Positions 12,405 through 15,868 of a stretch of 15,868 nucleotides of DNA are shown here, one piece after another. Under the pieces are notes generated by a model. That model did not search any database. It worked only from the letters and a program-made list of their open reading frames with translations, and was not told the origin of the DNA. Within the stretch, counting starts at the first letter, position 1. The number at the start of each line of letters is the position of its first letter. A program made the position numbers and the translations under genes. Where the stretch lies: the NCBI GenBank assembly GCA_016281165.1, contig JAEEIC010000016.1, forward strand, positions 1 through 15,868. Direction: 5' to 3'. This DNA comes from Bacillota bacterium (lineage in GTDB: Bacteria; Bacillota; Clostridia; Peptostreptococcales; Anaerovoracaceae).

Positions 12405-14291
12405 TCAACGGCTCATCCTTCTGCTCTTCTCAAGATAGACCAGAAGCACGTTTATATCGGCCGGCGAGACCCCCGAGATCCTTGAGGCCTGGCCCAAAGA
12501 GAGCGGCCTGATATCCGAGAGCTTCTGCCTCGCTTCGAGCCTGAGACCGCTGATCGCCTGAAAATCAAGGCCTTCCGGGATCCTGTAGTTCTCGAGCCTC
12601 TTGAATTTCTCGATCTGCGCGGTCTGCTTGTCGATATAGCCGGCGTATTTGACGGCCACCTCGACCTTGGTCCTTACGTGGGCGGGAAGAGCGGGCCTTT
12701 CCGGATCCGCGGGCGCAAGATCATCATATCCTATTTCGGGCCTTTTGAGAAGCTCGGAGAGGCTCACCCGGTTCTCGACGGGGGAAGATCCCAGAGAAAC
12801 GAGCAGCTCGTTGATCCCGGACGGCGGGACCGTCGTCTTTTCGAGCCTTTCCAGCTCCTCAGCGGTCTGCTTTTGGGTGATCTTGAACTTTTCGTATCTC
12901 GCGTCGTCCACCAGGCCTAAAGCCCTGCCCTTTTCGGTCAGCCTGGAGTCGGCGTTGTCCTGCCTCAGGATCAGCCTGTATTCGGCCCTTGAGGTCATCA
13001 TGCGGTAGGGCTCGTTGGTGCCCTTGGTGACCAGATCGTCTATGAGCACCCCGATGTAGGCCTCCGACCTGTCCAGTATGAAGGGAGGCTTTCCGTCCAG
13101 CTTGAGGCTGGCGTTGATCCCGGCCATCAGGCCCTGGCAGGCCGCCTCCTCGTAGCCCGAGCTGCCGTTGAACTGCCCCGCGCAGAAGAGCCCGGGAAAA
13201 GCCCTGTGCTCAAGGCTGAGCGAGAGCTCCTGCGGGTCGATGCAGTCGTACTCGATGGCGTAGGCGCTCCTCACCAGCCTTACATTTTCAAGGCCGGCGA
13301 TGCTTTTATAGAACTCCTCCTGCACGTCCTCGGGCAGGCTCGAAGAGAGGCCCTGCAGGTACATCTCCTCCGTCGAAAGGCCCTCCGGCTCCACGAAGAC
13401 CTGGTGCCTCTCCCTCTCGGGGAAGCGGTGGATCTTGTCCTCGATCGAAGGGCAGTACCTGGGCCCCACGCCCTCTATCTGCCCCGAGAACATGGCGGAG
13501 CGGTGCATGTTCTCCCGTATTATGCGGTGCGTCTCTTCGTTAGTGTAGGTGAGATAGCAGTCCCTCCTGTTCCTGCCGGGCTCGTCGGTCATGAAGGAAA
13601 AGGGGGTGATCCTTTCGTCCCCGCGCTGGACGCTCATCTTCGAGAGATCGATGTCGGAAGCCAAAACTCTCGCGGGAGTCCCGGTCTTGAAGCGCCTCAT
13701 CTTAAGGCCCTTTTTCCTGAGGTTCTCCGCCAGTATCACCGAAGGCGAGAGCCCCGAAGGACCGCTGTCGTAGGCGCAGTCGCCGATGAAGACCCTGCCG
13801 CCGAGAAAAGTCCCGGTCGCCAGTATCACCGCCGAAGCCTCATAATACGCTCCGGTCCTGAGGATCACGCCCCTGACCCTGCCGTCCTCATCCATATCGA
13901 TGTCGATGACCTCGCCCTGCTTAAGGAGCAGGCCCTCCTGGGCCTCGAGGGCCGCCTTCATCTCCTCGTGGTAGCGCCTCTTGTCGGCCTGGGCTCTTAA
14001 GGACTGCACCGCCGGGCCCTTAGAGGTGTTGAGCATGCGGCTCTGGATAAAGCTTTTGTCTATGGCAAGGCCCATCTGGCCGCCGAGAGCGTCTATCTCC
14101 CTCACCAGCTGGCCCTTGCCCGTCCCGCCGATGGCGGGATTGCAGAACATATTGGCCACCGCCTCCAGATTGATGGAAAGGATAAGTGTCTTCTTCCCCA
14201 TCCTGGCGCAGGCCAGGGCCGCCTCGCAGCCCGCGTGGCCCGCCCCTATGACGACGACGTCGTATTTGCCGAGCTTTTTTATCTCCATCAT
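12405..14291 (-). CDS. mnmG: tRNA uridine-34 carboxymethylaminomethyl modification enzyme MnmG (GidA)
   Basis: The FAD- and NADH-using partner of MnmE; together they install (carboxymethyl)aminomethyl groups at C5 of the wobble uridine of certain tRNAs. The 628-residue length is typical. The FAD site is V-V-V-I-G-A-G-H-A-G-C-E-A (12-24), followed by C-N-P-A-I-G-G-T-G-K-G. Mid-protein are L-A-T-G-T-F-L-G-G-R-V and R-F-K-T-G-T-P-A-R-V. The G-V-G-P-R-Y-C-P-S-I-E-D-K-I segment holds a conserved cysteine. G-S-S-G-Y-E-E-A-A-C-Q-G follows, and the C-terminal tRNA-binding domain ends in S-R-I-S-G-V-S-P-A-D-I-N-V-L-L-V-Y-L. The start overlaps the mnmE stop (ATGA); a second ATG follows immediately at 14288, so the start may be one codon later. 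There is no strong ribosome binding site of its own, consistent with coupled translation. Confidence 0.97.
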   Translation of the reverse strand: MMEIKKLGKYDVVVIGAGHAGCEAALACARMGKKTLILSINLEAVANMFCNPAIGGTGKGQLVREIDALGGQMGLAIDKSFIQSRMLNTSKGPAVQSLRAQADKRRYHEEMKAALEAQEGLLLKQGEVIDIDMDEDGRVRGVILRTGAYYEASAVILATGTFLGGRVFIGDCAYDSGPSGLSPSVILAENLRKKGLKMRRFKTGTPARVLASDIDLSKMSVQRGDERITPFSFMTDEPGRNRRDCYLTYTNEETHRIIRENMHRSAMFSGQIEGVGPRYCPSIEDKIHRFPERERHQVFVEPEGLSTEEMYLQGLSSSLPEDVQEEFYKSIAGLENVRLVRSAYAIEYDCIDPQELSLSLEHRAFPGLFCAGQFNGSSGYEEAACQGLMAGINASLKLDGKPPFILDRSEAYIGVLIDDLVTKGTNEPYRMMTSRAEYRLILRQDNADSRLTEKGRALGLVDDARYEKFKITQKQTAEELERLEKTTVPPSGINELLVSLGSSPVENRVSLSELLKRPEIGYDDLAPADPERPALPAHVRTKVEVAVKYAGYIDKQTAQIEKFKRLENYRIPEGLDFQAISGLRLEARQKLSDIRPLSLGQASRISGVSPADINVLLVYLEKSRRMSR

Positions 14292-15688
14292 TTTCCCAGA
14301 CAGAATCTTTCGAATACCGCGTCTATCACCTCGTCGGAGGCGCTGTCGCCGGTGATCTCGCCCAAAAGGACGAAGGCGTCGCGCGCGTAGATCTCGATCA
14401 GGTCGAGAGCTTCGCCCCTTGAAGCCATCAGCAGCGCCTGATCGAGGCTCTGCGCGGCCTTCCGCGCGAGCTCCGCGTGGCGCACATTGGTGAGGATGGG
14501 ATCGTCCGTCCTTTTGAGCCCTCCGTACACTGCCTTTTCGATCTCGTCCGCCAGCTCTTCAAGTCCGGCTCCGGTCCTCGCTGAGCAGCTCACTAAAGGC
14601 CTCTCTTCCTCGCCGCGGCCCGAGAGCCTTGATATCTCAAGCTTTTGCTCAAGATCGCATTTGTTCAGGACCAGTATAGCCTTCCTGCCCTCCGCCGCCT
14701 TAAGCAGCTTTTCGTCCTCTTCGTCAAAGGGCCGGGAGAGGTCGAAGACCAGCAGGGCCAGATCGGACTTTTCTATCGCCGCCCTGCTCCTTTCGATGCC
14801 CATGCTCTCCACCGGGTCGGAGGACTCCCTGATGCCGGCGGTGTCGGTCAGGCGCAGAGCGATCCCTCTTAAGGAGGCGCTCTCCTCCACCGTGTCTCTC
14901 GTCGTGCCCGGTATCTCGGTCACTATGCTCCTGTCATGGCGCAGCAGGGCGTTCATGAGCGAGGATTTGCCCACATTAGGCTTGCCGGCGATGGCGACGT
15001 CAAGGCCTTCTCTTATTATACGGCCTTCGCCCGCCCGCGATAAGAGCTCTCTCAGACTGTCCCTTACGGGAGCGAGGTCCTTCGCCAGCTTTTCCAGGGT
15101 CTGGGCCTCGACGTCCTCATCGGGATAGTCCATATCGACGGTAAGGCCCACGAGTATGTCGAGCAGCTTTTCCCTTTCTTCCCTTATCCTCTGCGAAAGG
15201 CTGCCCCTCACCTGCGAGACCGCGCTGCTCATGCCTCTTTCGCTCCGCGCGCTTATGAGGTCCATCACCGCCTCGGCCTGGGCGAGGTCGAGCCTGCCGT
15301 TGACGAAGGCTCTCTTGGTGAATTCTCCCCTTTCCGCCGGCTCCGCTCCCTGCCTGAGGCAGAGGGCGAGGATCTCCTTCAATACGGTCATGCCCCCGTG
15401 GCACTGTATCTCGCAGCAGTCTTCCCCGCTGTAGCTGGCGGGAGCCTTCATATACACGCAGAGGGCCTCGTCCAGCACCTTGAGATCTTCGGGATCCACG
15501 ATGCTGCCGAAATGCATGTATCTGGGCCTGAACTCAAAGCTGCCGAGCTTTTCGGGCGCGATCTTCCTTCCCGGGCAGAAGACGCTCTTTAGTATGGAAA
15601 GGCTCTTCGGGCCCGAGAGCCTGATTATGCCTATCCCGCTCTCGCCGTATGCAGTCGATATCGCCGCTATAGTCGTATCAAAAGTCAT
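14288..15688 (-). CDS. mnmE: tRNA modification GTPase MnmE (TrmE)
   Basis: MnmE binds a folate one-carbon donor and GTP and works with MnmG on wobble-uridine modification. The 466-residue length is normal. The N-terminal folate-binding domain begins D-T-I-A-A-I-S-T-A and contains G-E-F-T-K-R-A-F-V-N-G-R-L-D-L-A-Q-A-E-A (121-140). The inserted G domain has G1 GKPNVGKS (235-242), G2 GTTRD (261-265), G3 DTAG (282-285) and G4 NKCD (342-345). The protein ends in F-C-L-G-K, the conserved C-terminal C-x-G-K with catalytic cysteine 463. The ATG has AGGA eight bases upstream. A 15-base dyad sits 12 bases before the start. It is the first gene of its group in the window; jag, yidC and rnpA would be expected beyond the right edge. 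Confidence 0.97.
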   Translation of the reverse strand: MTFDTTIAAISTAYGESGIGIIRLSGPKSLSILKSVFCPGRKIAPEKLGSFEFRPRYMHFGSIVDPEDLKVLDEALCVYMKAPASYSGEDCCEIQCHGGMTVLKEILALCLRQGAEPAERGEFTKRAFVNGRLDLAQAEAVMDLISARSERGMSSAVSQVRGSLSQRIREEREKLLDILVGLTVDMDYPDEDVEAQTLEKLAKDLAPVRDSLRELLSRAGEGRIIREGLDVAIAGKPNVGKSSLMNALLRHDRSIVTEIPGTTRDTVEESASLRGIALRLTDTAGIRESSDPVESMGIERSRAAIEKSDLALLVFDLSRPFDEEDEKLLKAAEGRKAILVLNKCDLEQKLEISRLSGRGEEERPLVSCSARTGAGLEELADEIEKAVYGGLKRTDDPILTNVRHAELARKAAQSLDQALLMASRGEALDLIEIYARDAFVLLGEITGDSASDEVIDAVFERFCLGK

Positions 15689-15700
15689 TATAATAGTCCT

Positions 15701-15715
15701 GTTTATGCCATAAAC
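15701..15715. promoter_or_regulatory. Perfect dyad just upstream of the mnmE start
   Basis: GTTTATG-C-CATAAAC is a 7+1+7 palindrome ending 12 bases before the ATG. It directly adjoins the AGGA ribosome binding site, so a bound protein or a small RNA hairpin here could affect mnmE expression. Confidence 0.45.
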
Positions 15716-15725
15716 TGTTCCGCGG

Positions 15726-15853
15726 GCCAGTTTGCGGCTGGCTTTCTGCCGCCGCGGGTCGCGGCACTTGAGCCGTAAACGCTGACGCCGCTAAAGCGTC
15801 GAGCGTTCTGCCAGCGGACCTACCGCTGCTCTGCCCTGCGGTCAGTCGCAGGG
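15726..15853 (-). repeat. Run of five hairpins upstream of mnmE
   Basis: Consecutive inverted repeats are GCCAG/CTGGC (15726-15742), TGCCGC/GCGGCA (15747-15766), AACGCTGACGC/GCGTCgAGCGTT (15778-15807, one bulge), CAGCGG/CCGCTG (15812-15828) and CCCTGCG/CGCAGGG (15834-15853). Gaps are only 4-11 bases. No T-run follows any stem on the minus strand and no gene was found here. It may be a folded mRNA leader or a non-coding element. I know no named family that fits. Confidence 0.5.
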
Positions 15854-15868
15854 TTAGGTCTCGCGCGA

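Noticed and set aside
15689..15868. Possible tRNA or the end of jag upstream of mnmE
   Set aside because: No cloverleaf with TTCRA arm and no open frame ending here; the hairpins are independent stems.
1..15868. CRISPR arrays, insertion sequences or prophage genes
   Set aside because: No short regularly spaced exact repeats, transposase or phage-like gene, or terminal inverted repeats with target duplications were seen.

Overview
The window reads as a stretch of bacterial chromosome next to the replication origin, with every protein gene on the minus strand. The DNA is GC-rich in genes and spacers alike, except for a short AT-rich patch at about 1550-1700. Gene content points to an anaerobe that lives on organic and amino acids. 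It has a TRAP transporter, a sodium/amino-acid symporter, two amino-acid racemases and a basic-amino-acid decarboxylase of the short Gram-positive type. The lipoprotein signal (LAAC) and the gene order mnmE-mnmG-rsmG...parA-parB fit a GC-rich clostridial Bacillota lineage. Synergistota is a reasonable alternative. No 16S or other decisive marker is present, so this assignment is inference.

Reading in the direction of transcription (high to low coordinates), a hairpin-packed leader at 15701-15853 precedes mnmE and mnmG, which overlap by four bases, and then rsmG. A small zinc-ribbon membrane protein and a fumarylacetoacetate-hydrolase (FAH) family enzyme sit where parA would normally follow. 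An 840-base gene-free segment (9316-10155) comes next. It holds two parS sites, three diverged tandem repeats of about 95 bp, a cluster of DnaA-box-like nonamers, an intrinsic terminator and the parAB promoter. parA and parB overlap by eight bases. An aspartate/glutamate racemase family gene follows, ending in a good terminator at 6651-6675.

The second half is metabolic. After a 730-base spacer with a predicted strongly folded segment and a clear sigma-70-type promoter (6138-6167) comes a three-gene operon: an alanine racemase family enzyme, an Orn/Lys/Arg decarboxylase and an AGCS sodium/alanine symporter, closed by a strong terminator at 1848-1890. Last is a TRAP operon with its own promoter (1558-1586) and folded leader, a DctP binding lipoprotein, an internal terminator (190-228) and the first 54 codons of DctQ at the window edge.

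The most notable structure is the segregation/origin region. Three parS palindromes (9483, 10061, 11526) each lie 11-20 bases downstream of a terminator-like hairpin in the direction of transcription. Between two of them lie the repeat array and the DnaA-box-like cluster, making this a candidate origin or an undescribed structured element. Many spacers also carry strong inverted repeats, and several of these lie in mRNA leaders.
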